Shown: positions 24,944 to 34,531, counted from the first letter of the stretch. The stretch: DNA of 64,000 nucleotides from Gaiellasilicea sp963850995 (GCA_963850995.1 CAWKNQ010000013.1:372001-436000); one strand, 5' to 3'. Program-made: numbers and translations. Notes: generated from the sequence alone by a model not told the origin.

Positions 24944-25106
24944 AGGCTTGATGTGGAATTGGCGCGCTGTGGGGGCGTCTCAGACCAAGCCAGCGCGGCT
25001 CGGCGTCCGCGGCGCAGGCTGGGTGCCTGCGTAAGGGCGCCGAGACGGTCTGGCGCCGCGTCTGAGGCGGTCACACAGCCCGCTCAGGTTTCACATCAAG
25101 CCTCTA
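24941..25106. repeat. 166-bp imperfect palindrome between convergent genes
   Basis: The ends TAGAGGCTTGATGTG (24941-24955) and CACATCAAGCCTCTA (25092-25106) are perfect inverted repeats. Inside, GCGCGCTGTG pairs with CACAGCCCGC, and blocks around GTCTCAGAC pair with GTCTGAGGC. The centre CGCAGGC-TGGGT-GCCTGCG (25013-25031) is a perfect hairpin. The arms contain the stop codons of both flanking genes. The element could be a long bidirectional terminator or the remnant of a small palindromic mobile element (MITE-like); no transposase is nearby. Confidence 0.75.
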
Positions 25107-26588
25107 ACGCCAGCTGAAGGAGACGTCGTCGATCCAGGCGGCGCCCTGCAGCTGTCGCGCTTCGAGGACGATCCGGGCGAACGCGGCTCCAGCCGGCGGC
25201 CTGGCCTCCACCACCGCTCTGCGCCAGCTGTCGCCGGCAGGCACCGACGTCCAGCTCAGCCCCATTTGCCGGCCCGCCGGGCCGAACCAGGCGATCGCGA
25301 CCCGGACCGTCGCGTCAGCGCCGCGGACCCACGCCGCGAGCCGTGCTCGCGCGGCTCGAACCGGAGCAGCGACCGGGGTGACGAGGAACATCCCGCTCCT
25401 CCCGGGCGGTCCCGCGACCCGGGCGGACGCCACTCCGGATCTCGCCACCGCCGGGTCGCGCACGAGCCGCAACTCGCCCACGGAGCCCCAGACCGACGGC
25501 ACGGACGATCCGTCCTCGGCGGCCGCAGCGGCCTCGAAGCCTCCGTTGAAGGCGTCATCGCGGCGCCCGGTGAACAGCCGCCGCACTGTGCTCGCGGCCG
25601 GCTTCGCGGAACCGTCCTCACGAAAGAGGCCGAACCGGTACTCGGTCTCCTTCTCGTGCACGTCCGAGGCCGGAATCGCGCCCGCGGCGAAGTCGTCCAG
25701 GATCCAGAGCCCCGGCGCCGGGAGACCGAGGCGTGCCAGGGCGCCGAAGCAAAGCTTGAAGTAGTGCTCCTGAGCGGCTTCCTGGCCGGACGGCGTGAGA
25801 GGAACACCCCGAAAGCCCGTATGGGCGGTGGATGTGGGGTAACCGAGCTCGCCGATCCACAGCGGTGTCGGGGCAGCCAGGTCGCGCAGTGTCGCGAAGA
25901 CGTGCTCTGCCGCTTCGCCGCCGCCTGTGAAGTAGTGCGCACTGAGGAAGTCGGGCCGAGCCGCCGCCGGCAATGCCGCAACCAGCGAACGCAGCCTGCG
26001 CGCCGGGGTCGTTCCCCCAACCGACACCGTCACCGGCGTCTGGCGTTTGAGCAGGTTACGCAGCCAAGGGACGAGCTCGCGTGTCCACTGGAGCGCCGCT
26101 CTGTCCGTCGTGTCGACCTCGTTCTTGAGCTCGACGAACGCGATCCGCCGGTCGCCGACGTACTCGGCGAGCACGGCGCGGGCCCACCGCTTCGACCCTT
26201 CGATGTCCCGGTACTCCTCCCACCAGTCGAACAGGGTGAGATGCACGTGCAGGCCGGCGCCCGCCGCGATGTCGACGAAATCGCGCAGGAGGCGCAGCTT
26301 CTCCCGCTCCGGCCTCGGGTAGCCGAAGTAGTGCGCTGGAACGACGACGCGGACTGTGTTTGCGTTGAGGCTCCGGAGCCGGCGGAGGTCGGCGGCGATC
26401 CGGGCCGGACGCCAGGGCTCCCACATCTGCGTCCAGCCCGCGTCGGCGGGGTAGTAGCTGACGGCGCGTAGCTGGCCGGGAACGTCGAGGCGGGCGACTG
26501 TCGCTCCGACGTCGGGCTCCGCTCCGGCCGGGGTTGGCAAGACGAGGCAGACAGCAGCGAGAACGAGGCCACGTTTCAGCAAGAGCAT
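25104..26588 (-). CDS. Secreted glycoside hydrolase (GH5/GH-A-like) with C-terminal carbohydrate-binding-like domain
   Basis: This exported protein of about 494 residues begins with a signal peptide (MLLLKRGLVLAAVCLVLPTP, cleavage near AGA). An ATG 12 codons upstream at 26624 is also open. The TIM-barrel part has NANTVRVVVPAHYFG, the acid/base glutamate in FVELKNEVD and the nucleophile in LWIGELGYPTS, at the right spacing for clan GH-A. A jelly-roll-like domain follows (FNGGFEAAAAAEDG to AAWIDDVSFSW), resembling CBM4/9-type modules. The substrate, probably a beta-glucan or mannan, is not determined. It is divergent from the RTX-like gene, 235 bp away. Confidence 0.75.
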   Translation of the reverse strand: MLLLKRGLVLAAVCLVLPTPAGAEPDVGATVARLDVPGQLRAVSYYPADAGWTQMWEPWRPARIAADLRRLRSLNANTVRVVVPAHYFGYPRPEREKLRLLRDFVDIAAGAGLHVHLTLFDWWEEYRDIEGSKRWARAVLAEYVGDRRIAFVELKNEVDTTDRAALQWTRELVPWLRNLLKRQTPVTVSVGGTTPARRLRSLVAALPAAARPDFLSAHYFTGGGEAAEHVFATLRDLAAPTPLWIGELGYPTSTAHTGFRGVPLTPSGQEAAQEHYFKLCFGALARLGLPAPGLWILDDFAAGAIPASDVHEKETEYRFGLFREDGSAKPAASTVRRLFTGRRDDAFNGGFEAAAAAEDGSSVPSVWGSVGELRLVRDPAVARSGVASARVAGPPGRSGMFLVTPVAAPVRAARARLAAWVRGADATVRVAIAWFGPAGRQMGLSWTSVPAGDSWRRAVVEARPPAGAAFARIVLEARQLQGAAWIDDVSFSWR

Positions 26589-26823
26589 GAGCCTACGTCG
26601 CCTGGGCGACGACTTCAAAAGCATCCCGAGTACCCGCCGATATCTGCCGTTAACTGGAGAAATCGCGTAGACGATGGTCGCCCCACCAGGGACTTCCCTA
26701 GGTCACGCGCCGGAGACGCCCCCGCCGGTCCAGGGGTTCCCTCGGCGCGTACACGAATGTCAGCGAGAGACCATCGGCACATCCGAGCGACCAACGCTCG
26801 TGAGCCGAATGGAGGAACCACCG

Positions 26824-29460
26824 ATGTCCTACGCACCGAAACGAGCCCGCCGCGCACTCCGGCCGCTCGTCGTTACCGCCGTCGCGGCGCTCGGCCTCGG
26901 CTTCGCGACCCAGGCGGCTGCCGCTCCGGCGGCGAAGCACAAGCAGAAGGTCGAGGCGAAGGTCAGGCATGACACCCTCGAGATCGAGGGCACGTTCCGG
27001 AGCGACACGATCGCGCTCCGGCTCAAGGCGGGCAATCCCGACAAGCTCGAGCTCGACGTCGGCGACGACGGCTCGGCCGAGCGTCAGTTCGATCGCGATC
27101 GCTTCGACGCGATCGAGGTCGAGGCGGGGTTCGGCGACGACTTCGTGCGGATCGACGAGGTCAACGGCATCTTCACCGACACCGAGGCGACCACTCTCGA
27201 CGGCGAGTTCGGCGACGACTCGCTCGCCGGCGGCTCCGGCCCGGAAGTCTTCCGCGGCGGCTTCGGCGACGACCGAGCCGACGGTAACCGCGGCGACGAC
27301 ACGGCGTTGATGGGCTTCGGCGACGACACGTTCGTCTGGGATCCCGGCGACGGCAGCGACCGCGTCGAGGGCGAGTTCGGCAACAACGACACGATGCTGT
27401 TCAACGGGGCAGCCGCCGCGGAGGCGTTCGACGTCTCGGCGAACGGCGAGCGGGTCCGCTTCTTCCGCAACGTCGGCAACATCACGATGGACCTCGACGG
27501 CGTCGAGCGGATCGACCTGAACGCGCTCGCCGGCAGCGACACCGTGCTCGTGAACGACGTTCGGGGGACCGACCTCGACAAGGTCGACGTCGATCTCGCG
27601 GCTGCGCTCACCGTCAGCGCGGGCGACGGCCAGTCCGACGCGATCACGGTCAAGGGCACCGAAGGGAACGACCGGATCAAGGTCGCCCAGGACGGTTCGG
27701 CGATGCGCGTGTCCGGCCTGGCCGCGCTCGTCCGGGTCGAGAACGGCGAGCTCGCGAACGATCAGATCCTGATCGATCCGCTCGACGGCACGGACCGCGT
27801 CAAGGTGCGCGGCTCCGACGCTGCCGAGACGATCACGATCGCTCCGGCGGCCGCACCGAGTCACATCCTCGTCACGAGCTCGACGGCAAGCGCGTCGATC
27901 GACCTCGTCTCGGCGGAGCGGCTGATCGTCCAGGCGCTCGGCGGCGACGACACGATCGCAGGCAGCATCGGGCTGGCGGCGCTCACGTCGCTGACCGCAG
28001 ACGGTGGGTCGGGCGACGACACGATCGGCGGCGGTGACGGCGTCGACGAGCTCCTCGGCGGCCCGGACGACGACGCGATCGACGGTAACCGCGGCGACGA
28101 CACCGCCTTCATGGGCTCCGGTGACGACTCGTTCACCTGGGATCCGGGCGACGGCAGCGACCGCGTCGAGGGTCAGGCGGGCGCCGATGCCCTGCTCTTC
28201 AACGGGGCAGGAGCGGCGGAGAACATCGACGTCTCCGCCAACGGCCAGCGGGCCCGGTTCTTCCGCGACGTCGCCAACATCACGATGGACCTCGACGACA
28301 CCGAGCGGATCGAGTTCCGGGCGCTCGGCGGCGCCGACAACATCGTGGTCAACGACCTGAGCGGCACCGACGTCACCCGGGTCGACAACGACCTCGCGGG
28401 AACACTGGGCGGCAACGCCGGCGACGGCGTGGCCGACAGGTTGACCGTGAACGGGACGAACGGGGACGACTCGATCGAGATCAGCGGCGACAACGGCAAC
28501 GTCGACGTGACCGGCCTCGCGGCTCGCGTCACGGCGAAGAACGCCGAGCCCGCGCTCGACACGCTGGTCGTGAACGCCCTCGGTGGGGACGACACCGTCT
28601 CGGCTGTGAATCTCGCCGCGTCGGCGATCAAGCTGACGGTCGACGGCGGCGCCGGCGAGGACGAGATCCTCGGCGGCGCCGGGATCGACCTCCTGCTCGG
28701 CGGTACGCAGGACGACCTGATCGACGGCAACCGTGGGGACGACGTCGGCTTTCTCGGCAGCGAGAACGATACGTTCCGCTGGGACCCGGGCGACGGCAGC
28801 GACGTGGTCGAGGGCCAGAACGGCCTCGACACGCTGCTCTTCAACGGGGCCGGGGCGGCGGAGAACATCGACGTCTCCGCCAACGGCGGGCGCGTGCGGT
28901 TCTTCCGCGACGTCGCCAGCATCACGATGGACCTGGACGACACCGAGAAGGTCTTCTTCCAGGCCCTCGGCGGTGCCGACAACGTCGTCGTGAACGACCT
29001 CAGCGGCACCGACGTCACCGAGGTCGAGACCGATCTTGCGGCCGTGATCGGCGGCGCGGTCGGCGACGGCGCACCCGACACGGTGACCGTCAACGGCACG
29101 AACGGCAACGACGTGATCCTCGTTCAGGGCCAGAACGGCACGGCCACCGCGGCCGGGCTCGCGGCTCTGGTGCGGGTCGCGAACGCGGAGCCGGCAAACG
29201 ACCGGCTGGTGGTCAGGGCGCTCGGCGGCGCCGACGTGGTCAACGCCCTCGGCTTGGCAGCATCGGCGATCGCGTTCACCGCAGACGGCGGTGACGGCAA
29301 CGATGTGTTGCTCGGCGGCCTCGGCGGCGACCGGCTGAACGGCGAGGCCAATGACGATGTCGTCAACGGCGGTCCCGGCGCCGACGAGCTCAGCTGCGGC
29401 TCGGGCAACGATGTCGTCATCCCGGACGCAGCCGACACGGTTGCGGCCGACTGCCTCTAG
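26824..29460 (+). CDS. Large secreted RTX-like calcium-binding repeat protein
   Basis: This 878-residue protein starts at the ATG at 26824, which follows GGAGGAACC. A signal peptide (LRPLVVTAVAALGLGFATQA) is followed by three long modules, each with DGNRGDD, a F-x-WDPGDGSD block, LLFNGAGAAENIDVSANG, RFFRDVANITMDLDD and VVNDLSGTDVT. Glycine-aspartate nonapeptides (GGSGDDTIGGGDGVDELLGG) between them resemble hemolysin-type calcium-binding repeats. The modules start near 27284, 28084 and 28724 and are similar at DNA level. A short RTX tail ends in a Cys pair (SCGSGND to ADCL). It may be a surface or matrix protein. No type I secretion genes are near, and the signal peptide argues for Sec export. 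Confidence 0.75.
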   Translation: MSYAPKRARRALRPLVVTAVAALGLGFATQAAAAPAAKHKQKVEAKVRHDTLEIEGTFRSDTIALRLKAGNPDKLELDVGDDGSAERQFDRDRFDAIEVEAGFGDDFVRIDEVNGIFTDTEATTLDGEFGDDSLAGGSGPEVFRGGFGDDRADGNRGDDTALMGFGDDTFVWDPGDGSDRVEGEFGNNDTMLFNGAAAAEAFDVSANGERVRFFRNVGNITMDLDGVERIDLNALAGSDTVLVNDVRGTDLDKVDVDLAAALTVSAGDGQSDAITVKGTEGNDRIKVAQDGSAMRVSGLAALVRVENGELANDQILIDPLDGTDRVKVRGSDAAETITIAPAAAPSHILVTSSTASASIDLVSAERLIVQALGGDDTIAGSIGLAALTSLTADGGSGDDTIGGGDGVDELLGGPDDDAIDGNRGDDTAFMGSGDDSFTWDPGDGSDRVEGQAGADALLFNGAGAAENIDVSANGQRARFFRDVANITMDLDDTERIEFRALGGADNIVVNDLSGTDVTRVDNDLAGTLGGNAGDGVADRLTVNGTNGDDSIEISGDNGNVDVTGLAARVTAKNAEPALDTLVVNALGGDDTVSAVNLAASAIKLTVDGGAGEDEILGGAGIDLLLGGTQDDLIDGNRGDDVGFLGSENDTFRWDPGDGSDVVEGQNGLDTLLFNGAGAAENIDVSANGGRVRFFRDVASITMDLDDTEKVFFQALGGADNVVVNDLSGTDVTEVETDLAAVIGGAVGDGAPDTVTVNGTNGNDVILVQGQNGTATAAGLAALVRVANAEPANDRLVVRALGGADVVNALGLAASAIAFTADGGDGNDVLLGGLGGDRLNGEANDDVVNGGPGADELSCGSGNDVVIPDAADTVAADCL

Positions 29461-29475
29461 CAGACGGGGCAAGCA

Positions 29476-29508
29476 GGGCTCGGGGCTCCATTGTGGGGCC
29501 CCGAGCCC
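29476..29508. terminator. Bidirectional stem-loop between convergent genes
   Basis: GGGCTCGGGGC (29476-29486) and GCCCCGAGCCC (29498-29508) pair perfectly with an 11-base loop. It lies 15 bp after the RTX-like gene and 3 bp before the end of the LuxR-type gene, so it may serve both. Confidence 0.55.
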
Positions 29509-29511
29509 GCG

Positions 29512-32289
29512 CTAGGCGAGCGCTTGCTCGGCGTCGCGCGCGGCCTGGCCGTAGCGGGCGATCAGCTCTGCCCGCGAGGTCAGGTCGAGCTTGCGGTAGA
29601 TGCGGCTCAGGTGGAACTCGACCGTCTTGTGCGAGAGGAAGAGGGATGCGCCGACCTCCCGGTTCGTCATCCCGCGCGCGACGTGGAGCGCGATCTGGAG
29701 CTCCTGCGGCGTGAGCTGCTCGTCCTGCCACGCCTTCCGCCGGCGCAGCGCCTCCCCACTCGCGCGCAGCTCGGAGTGCGCGCGCGCCACCCACGCTTCC
29801 GCCCGCATTTCCTCGAACGCCGCGAGCGCGAGCCGGAGCTGCTCGCGTGCGTCCAGCCTGCGCCCGGCGCGGCGCAGTCGCTCGCCGAGACAGAGCTGCG
29901 TTCTCGCCAGCGACCAACGGTCGCCCGACTGCTCGTTGGCCGTGAACGCCTCGTCGAAGTGGGCCTCGAACTCCTCGTTCGCCGCCAGCAGGGCCCGCCC
30001 CCGCGCGGCCGCCGCACGCCCGAGCGCGCTGTGCGCTTCAGGCGATGCGGAGAAGCGGTAGAGCACGGCCGCAGCCTGCTCCGGGCGGCCCGCCCGGACG
30101 TGCACCTCGACGAGCTCGGCGCGCGGGACGAAGCTCGGCGAGTGCAGCCCGAGCTCCTCGAGGCCCTCGGCGCACGCCTCGAGGTCGTGCGCCGCGTCGT
30201 CGAAGCGACCGAGGCCGAGCGAGAGGACGCCGAGCGAGTAGAGGCGCCAGATCCTGAAGACGGGAATGCCCGCGCTGTCCGCGAGCGCAGCCACCTCGTC
30301 CGCGTGGGCCCTGCACTCGGCCTCGGCGCCGCGGCGGGCCGTCACGGCGGTCAGCGTCAGCAGCGCCTGCATACGCGGCAGCAGCAGCTCGAGCTCGCGG
30401 GAGAGCCCGAGAGCCTCGGACGCCGCCGCGTAGCCCTCTTCGAGCAACCCTGCCCGCACGCCGTGCCACGCCTGTTGCAGCAGGACGTACGGAAGCAGGC
30501 CGACGGCGCCGCGTCCGCGGATCTGGTCGACTGCCCGGCCGGAGATCGCGAACGCCTCCCGCGAGCGGTCGAGCCAGTCGAGCGCCAGCGAGGCGCGCAG
30601 CACACTGAGCGGGTCGAGCGCATCGGCGCCGTTCTCGACGGCGTCCGCCGTCTCCTCGACGAGCGGGAGGCCGTCGGCCGGGTGGCCCGCGTAGCACAGA
30701 GCCCAGCCGAGCGTGAAGAGCGCGAGGCGGGCAACTTCGTCGTCCCCCACCTCCGCCGCGAACGAGTTCGCGCGCCGCGCCGTGTCGAGTAGGCGGGGCG
30801 CGTCGCCGGCGATCTGCAACGTCGTGCAGGCCTCTGCAGCGAGCTCGATCGCGAGCTTGCCGTCGATCTGCTCGAGCAGCTCCGAGGCTTCCAGGAGGAG
30901 GGCGCTGGTCCTCGCCGGCCTCGCGGCGAGGTACTCGATCCTCGCCTGCAGCCGCAGCGCGTCGGCGCGGACGCAGGAGTCACCGGTGGCAGCGAGCGGC
31001 GCGGCGAGGAACGCAGTGGCGTCGTCCGCCCGTCCGGCGCGGAACGCCGCGTCCGCGGCCGCGTAGAGCCGGCGCAGTCGAGCGTTCTCGTCGCTCGTCA
31101 GGTCCGCCGCCCGCGCCAGCGCCGCCGCCGCGGCTGCGTAGCCGGAGCGCTCGCCGGCCTGCTGTGCGGCGAGCTCAAGCGCCGCAGCGGCCTCCTCGTC
31201 GTGGCCGAGTGCGGCGCCGGCGAGGTGCCACGCGCGCCGCTCCGGGCTCGTCCCGGCCGGAAGCCCGTCCGCCAGCGCCCGGTGCGCGGCGCGGCGCTCG
31301 GACGGCGGCGCGCCGTGGAAGATGGCCGAGCGCACGAGCGGGTGCCGAAAGGCGACGCGGTGGTCCGAGATGACAAGCAGGCCGGCATCCTCGGCGGCCT
31401 CGAGCGCCGATGGATCGATCCCCATGGCGTCGAGCGCGGCCGCGACCGTCTCGACCTCCGTCTCGTGCGTGAGCGAGGCGGCGACGACAAGGAGCGCGCG
31501 CTGCGAATCGCGCGGCAGGGATGCGGCGCGCCCGGCGAACGCCCGCTCGAGCGCGGCGCCGGCAGGCACCGGCTCAGGCAACGGCTCCCGGCCCGCCAGC
31601 TGGTCCGAGCTGAGCAGGCGGCGGACCTCGAGCAGAGCGAGCGGGTTCCCATGCGTCGCCTCACAGAGGCGCTGCGCCACGTCCGGGTCGGGAACCTCGC
31701 CGTCGTCGGTGAGGAGCAACACCGCGTCCTCGTGGGTCAGCGGGGCGAGCTCGAGCCGATCGACCCCCGGTAGGTCGGTGTCGTCCTCGGTCCCGTCCGT
31801 TCGCGCCGCGAAGAGGAGCACGACGGAGTCGGCAACGAGTCGCTTGGCCGCGAACAGCAATGCATCGGCCGTCGCCCCGTCGAGCCACTGTTGATCGTCG
31901 ACGATGACAAGCAGCGGCCGCGATTCGGCCGCCGTGGCGAGCAGGTTCAGCGTCGCGGCGCCGGTCGTGAAGCGGTCGAGAGACGTCGGCTCACCGAGCC
32001 CGAGCGCGCCTCGAAGCACGTCTGCCTGCGCGGGCGGGAGCTCTGGCAAGTGGTCGAGCAGCGGCCGGAGCAGCTCGAGCAGGCCGGAGAACTGGAGCTC
32101 GGCCTCGGACTCGACTCCGAGCGCTCGCAGGATCGTCATTCCCTCGGCGCGCTGAACGGCGTAATCGAGCAGCGCAGTCTTGCCGATCCCGGCTTCGCCG
32201 CGCACGAGGAGCGCGCCGCTGCGCCCACCCCGTCCTTGCAGCAGCAACTCGTCGACGCGGGCGCAAGCTGCGTCCCGACCGATGAGCAC
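29512..32289 (-). CDS. Large ATP-binding LuxR-family (LAL) transcriptional regulator
   Basis: This 925-residue regulator has an N-terminal AAA-type ATPase with Walker A GEAGIGKTALLDYA near residue 32 and Walker B LLVIVDDQQWLDG. A long middle of TPR-like helices and a C-terminal LuxR helix-turn-helix (LTPQELQIALHVARGMTNREV and SHKTVEFHLSRIYRKL) follow. MalT-like LAL regulators sense a small ligand and activate catabolic or secondary metabolism genes. The neighbours are secreted hydrolases, an obvious but unproven target set. The GTG at 32289 is used; no Shine-Dalgarno sequence is clear. Confidence 0.88.
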   Translation of the reverse strand: MLIGRDAACARVDELLLQGRGGRSGALLVRGEAGIGKTALLDYAVQRAEGMTILRALGVESEAELQFSGLLELLRPLLDHLPELPPAQADVLRGALGLGEPTSLDRFTTGAATLNLLATAAESRPLLVIVDDQQWLDGATADALLFAAKRLVADSVVLLFAARTDGTEDDTDLPGVDRLELAPLTHEDAVLLLTDDGEVPDPDVAQRLCEATHGNPLALLEVRRLLSSDQLAGREPLPEPVPAGAALERAFAGRAASLPRDSQRALLVVAASLTHETEVETVAAALDAMGIDPSALEAAEDAGLLVISDHRVAFRHPLVRSAIFHGAPPSERRAAHRALADGLPAGTSPERRAWHLAGAALGHDEEAAAALELAAQQAGERSGYAAAAAALARAADLTSDENARLRRLYAAADAAFRAGRADDATAFLAAPLAATGDSCVRADALRLQARIEYLAARPARTSALLLEASELLEQIDGKLAIELAAEACTTLQIAGDAPRLLDTARRANSFAAEVGDDEVARLALFTLGWALCYAGHPADGLPLVEETADAVENGADALDPLSVLRASLALDWLDRSREAFAISGRAVDQIRGRGAVGLLPYVLLQQAWHGVRAGLLEEGYAAASEALGLSRELELLLPRMQALLTLTAVTARRGAEAECRAHADEVAALADSAGIPVFRIWRLYSLGVLSLGLGRFDDAAHDLEACAEGLEELGLHSPSFVPRAELVEVHVRAGRPEQAAAVLYRFSASPEAHSALGRAAAARGRALLAANEEFEAHFDEAFTANEQSGDRWSLARTQLCLGERLRRAGRRLDAREQLRLALAAFEEMRAEAWVARAHSELRASGEALRRRKAWQDEQLTPQELQIALHVARGMTNREVGASLFLSHKTVEFHLSRIYRKLDLTSRAELIARYGQAARDAEQALA

Positions 32290-32334
32290 ATCTTCACGGT
32301 AGCCCTATTGACTTCCGTCGACAAGGCGGTGTGT

Positions 32335-32372
32335 GCGTCGGTGGCTCGCGCAACCGCGCGGGCCACCGACGC
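32335..32372 (-). terminator. 17-bp stem-loop after the carboxypeptidase gene region
   Basis: The arms at 32335-32351 and 32356-32372 pair over 17 bp with one T-G wobble and an AACC tetraloop. It lies 11 bp downstream of the minus-strand M14 gene stop at 32383, and upstream of the LuxR-type gene start. Confidence 0.55.
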
Positions 32373-32382
32373 TCGTGCGTTT

Positions 32383-33420
32383 CTAGCCGGGTCCCCCGCC
32401 GCAGGGCTCACCGTCGCCGAAGGGGATGTCCTCCCAGCCGGTGCCGGGATGGCCGTACAGGCTCCCGTCGGCGGCCGCTTCGAGCACGGCCATCGTTGGC
32501 CGCACGAACAGCTGCTCGAGCATCCCGTTGCTCTTCTGTCCGACCGAGCGCACCTCGTAGAAGATCGCGCCCTGGGTCTCGAAGCCCGGATCGCTCCCGT
32601 CCGGCCCGGGGCCGCCCAGCAACATGCGGCTGATGACGGCATTCGTGATGTCGATCAGCGGATAGCGGGCGACATTGCCGGGGCCGAGCCGCGACACCGC
32701 CGCCGTCGAGATCAGTGCCATCTGCCGGTTCGTCTGCCACTGGAGCGCGGTCATGCGGCTCGGGTCGATCGACCGCGCGCCGATCTGGAACGTGTTGAGC
32801 TCGTTGGTTCCCTCCACGATCGGGCTCTGGCCCATGTGGTGCAGATCGAGCGCCAACCGCGGCCTCGTCGCCTCCCACAGCTCGTAAAAGGCGCGCGACT
32901 CGGGTTGCTGGAACAGCTCCCAGTCGCGGTTGAGGTCGATGCGGAGCGGCGTCGTGCTCTGGCGGATGTTCGCCGTGGCGCCGTCCGGGTTGTACATCGG
33001 GATCACGATCACCGTCAGCCGGTCGCGGATGCTGCGCGCGTCGGCGTTCCCGCTGCTGGCCAGATACTTGAGGACCTGCAGCACGGCTTCGGTGCTGTGC
33101 AGCTCGTTTCCGTGGATCCGGGCCTGGAGCCAGAAGACGTCGGGCCCGTGACCGACGGTGGCGTAGAGCAGCTCCCGCCCCTCGCCGGAGAGACCGGCGC
33201 TGGCGATCTCGACCTCCCCCTGGCTCGAGCTCGCGATCGAGTCGAGCTGCCGAACGACCTGCTCGTACGACGGAAGGCTGTTGAGCTGGACCGTCTGGTC
33301 GCCTTCGATGCACGGCCCGCCGGGAACGTGGCTCGGCGGGTCGGCGGTCGCCGGGCCTGCGAGCAACGCGACGGCAACGGCCGCGGCCAGGACAGGCAGG
33401 AAGATCTTCATCGGATGCAT
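32383..33420 (-). CDS. Secreted M14-family zinc carboxypeptidase
   Basis: This exported protein of 345 residues starts at the ATG at 33420, seven bases after GAGGGGG. It has a signal peptide (FLPVLAAAVAVALLAGPATA). Zinc ligands are in IHGNELHSTE (H-x-x-E) and the His in LALDLHHMGQS; RIDLNRDWELF is the substrate-binding DLNRD motif and FYEVRSVG carries a likely catalytic glutamate. M14 enzymes remove C-terminal residues from peptides, or act on peptidoglycan stems. A Cys pair (GGPCIEG and GEPCGGG) near the ends may close a disulfide. The substrate is unknown. Confidence 0.85.
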   Translation of the reverse strand: MHPMKIFLPVLAAAVAVALLAGPATADPPSHVPGGPCIEGDQTVQLNSLPSYEQVVRQLDSIASSSQGEVEIASAGLSGEGRELLYATVGHGPDVFWLQARIHGNELHSTEAVLQVLKYLASSGNADARSIRDRLTVIVIPMYNPDGATANIRQSTTPLRIDLNRDWELFQQPESRAFYELWEATRPRLALDLHHMGQSPIVEGTNELNTFQIGARSIDPSRMTALQWQTNRQMALISTAAVSRLGPGNVARYPLIDITNAVISRMLLGGPGPDGSDPGFETQGAIFYEVRSVGQKSNGMLEQLFVRPTMAVLEAAADGSLYGHPGTGWEDIPFGDGEPCGGGPG

Positions 33421-33551
33421 ACGCGTACCCCCTCGAGTAGCGGATGGGCGGCCTTCGCGGCCGCAGAAACGAGTTTCCGCGGGGCGGAGCATGACAAACG
33501 CGAGGTGGCGCGGCGGCGGGTTGGGAGCGAGGAGACCCTGGGCGTCGTTCG

Positions 33552-34361
33552 CTATTCGTCGAGCAGGAAGTCGAGCAGGAGCGGGTTCACGAGCTCGGGA
33601 GTGCGGATGTCCGGCCGGTGCCCACCTTCTGGGATCAGCTCGAGCCGGGCGTTCGGCATCGCGGCCACGATGCTCTCGGCGACCGCCACCGGAACGGGTT
33701 TGTCCGCCTCGCCGTGGACGATGAGCGTCGGGCACGTGACCTCCCCGAGGCGACCAGCCGGCCGTTGCCAGTCGAGCTCCAGTTCCTGGGTGGCGATCAC
33801 GTCCGGTGTCGCCTCGAGCCCGATCGCGGTCATCTCTTCGATCAGATCGGCGGAGTCCGGCTCCGTGAAGACCGCGTGCATGAAGGGCACGATGAACCCG
33901 GGCCAGTCGGTCCGCAGAGAGTCGAGCCATTGCGGGTTGGGAGGGGCCGGCTCCGCCTCGAGTCGCATGTACGGGGCGATCCCGGTCAGGCGAACGAATC
34001 GCTCCGCGTCCTCGGCGGCGAGCAGCACCGCCGCGTTCAGGCCCCTGGAGGCGGTGACGAGCGCTGTACGTCCGATCCCGACCGCAGCGAGCACCGCGAG
34101 CGCGTCGGCTGCGTGGAGCGGAAAGCCGTAACCGTGCTTCGGTCGCTCGCTGGCGCCCGCCCCTCGCGGGTCGTACGTGACCACGGTCGCATGCGGCTCG
34201 AGCGCAACGACCTGGTGCCCGACGACGCGAGCATCGACGAGGTTCCACGTCGGCATGAACAGAATCGCCTGTTCTCCCTCGCCGTACCGATACCACGCGA
34301 TCTGCGTTCCATCGGCGCTGACCGCGGTGCCGCGCTCCCGAGGACGGGGTTTGGGTATCAC
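33552..34361 (-). CDS. Alpha/beta-hydrolase fold protein
   Basis: This soluble hydrolase has 269 residues. The nucleophile elbow is ALVTASRGLN, where the first glycine of G-x-S-x-G is replaced by Thr. The acid is likely in IVHGEADKPVP and the His in IPEGGHRPD. The oxyanion-hole region is unusual (LFMPTWNLVDARVVG instead of H-G). The N-terminus ADGTQIAWYRYGEG resembles proteins annotated as LuxR-partner hydrolases or adenylate cyclase-fused hydrolases. No substrate can be assigned. It lies upstream of the M14 gene, 131 bp away, in the same direction. Confidence 0.75.
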   Translation of the reverse strand: MIPKPRPRERGTAVSADGTQIAWYRYGEGEQAILFMPTWNLVDARVVGHQVVALEPHATVVTYDPRGAGASERPKHGYGFPLHAADALAVLAAVGIGRTALVTASRGLNAAVLLAAEDAERFVRLTGIAPYMRLEAEPAPPNPQWLDSLRTDWPGFIVPFMHAVFTEPDSADLIEEMTAIGLEATPDVIATQELELDWQRPAGRLGEVTCPTLIVHGEADKPVPVAVAESIVAAMPNARLELIPEGGHRPDIRTPELVNPLLLDFLLDE

Positions 34362-34531
34362 GCGGAGTCCGCTGAGAGGCGCCAGGCCGACACCGGCCGA
34401 TCATAGGCTTGCGGGCCAGACCGCCATGTAAGGAGGCATCGACGGGTTCGAGTCCGTCAGAGGGCTTGAGCACCTGCAGATTGGCATCCTCCGTTGCCTG
34501 ATCTAATACGGACGAGCAATTCCAGGACCAG

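Noticed and set aside
27284..29350. Regular DNA repeats that could be taken for a CRISPR array
   Set aside because: They are in-frame protein modules of over 600 bp with no short identical repeats or unique spacers.
26698..29472. Long open frame antisense to the RTX-like gene
   Set aside because: It mirrors the repeat structure of the real gene, and its composition (Val, Asp, Glu, Arg) follows from the codon pattern of the sense strand.
34441..34458. GACGGGTTCGAGTCCGTC, resembling a tRNA T arm
   Set aside because: The loop is one base too long for a five-base stem, and no acceptor, D or anticodon arm can be placed around it.
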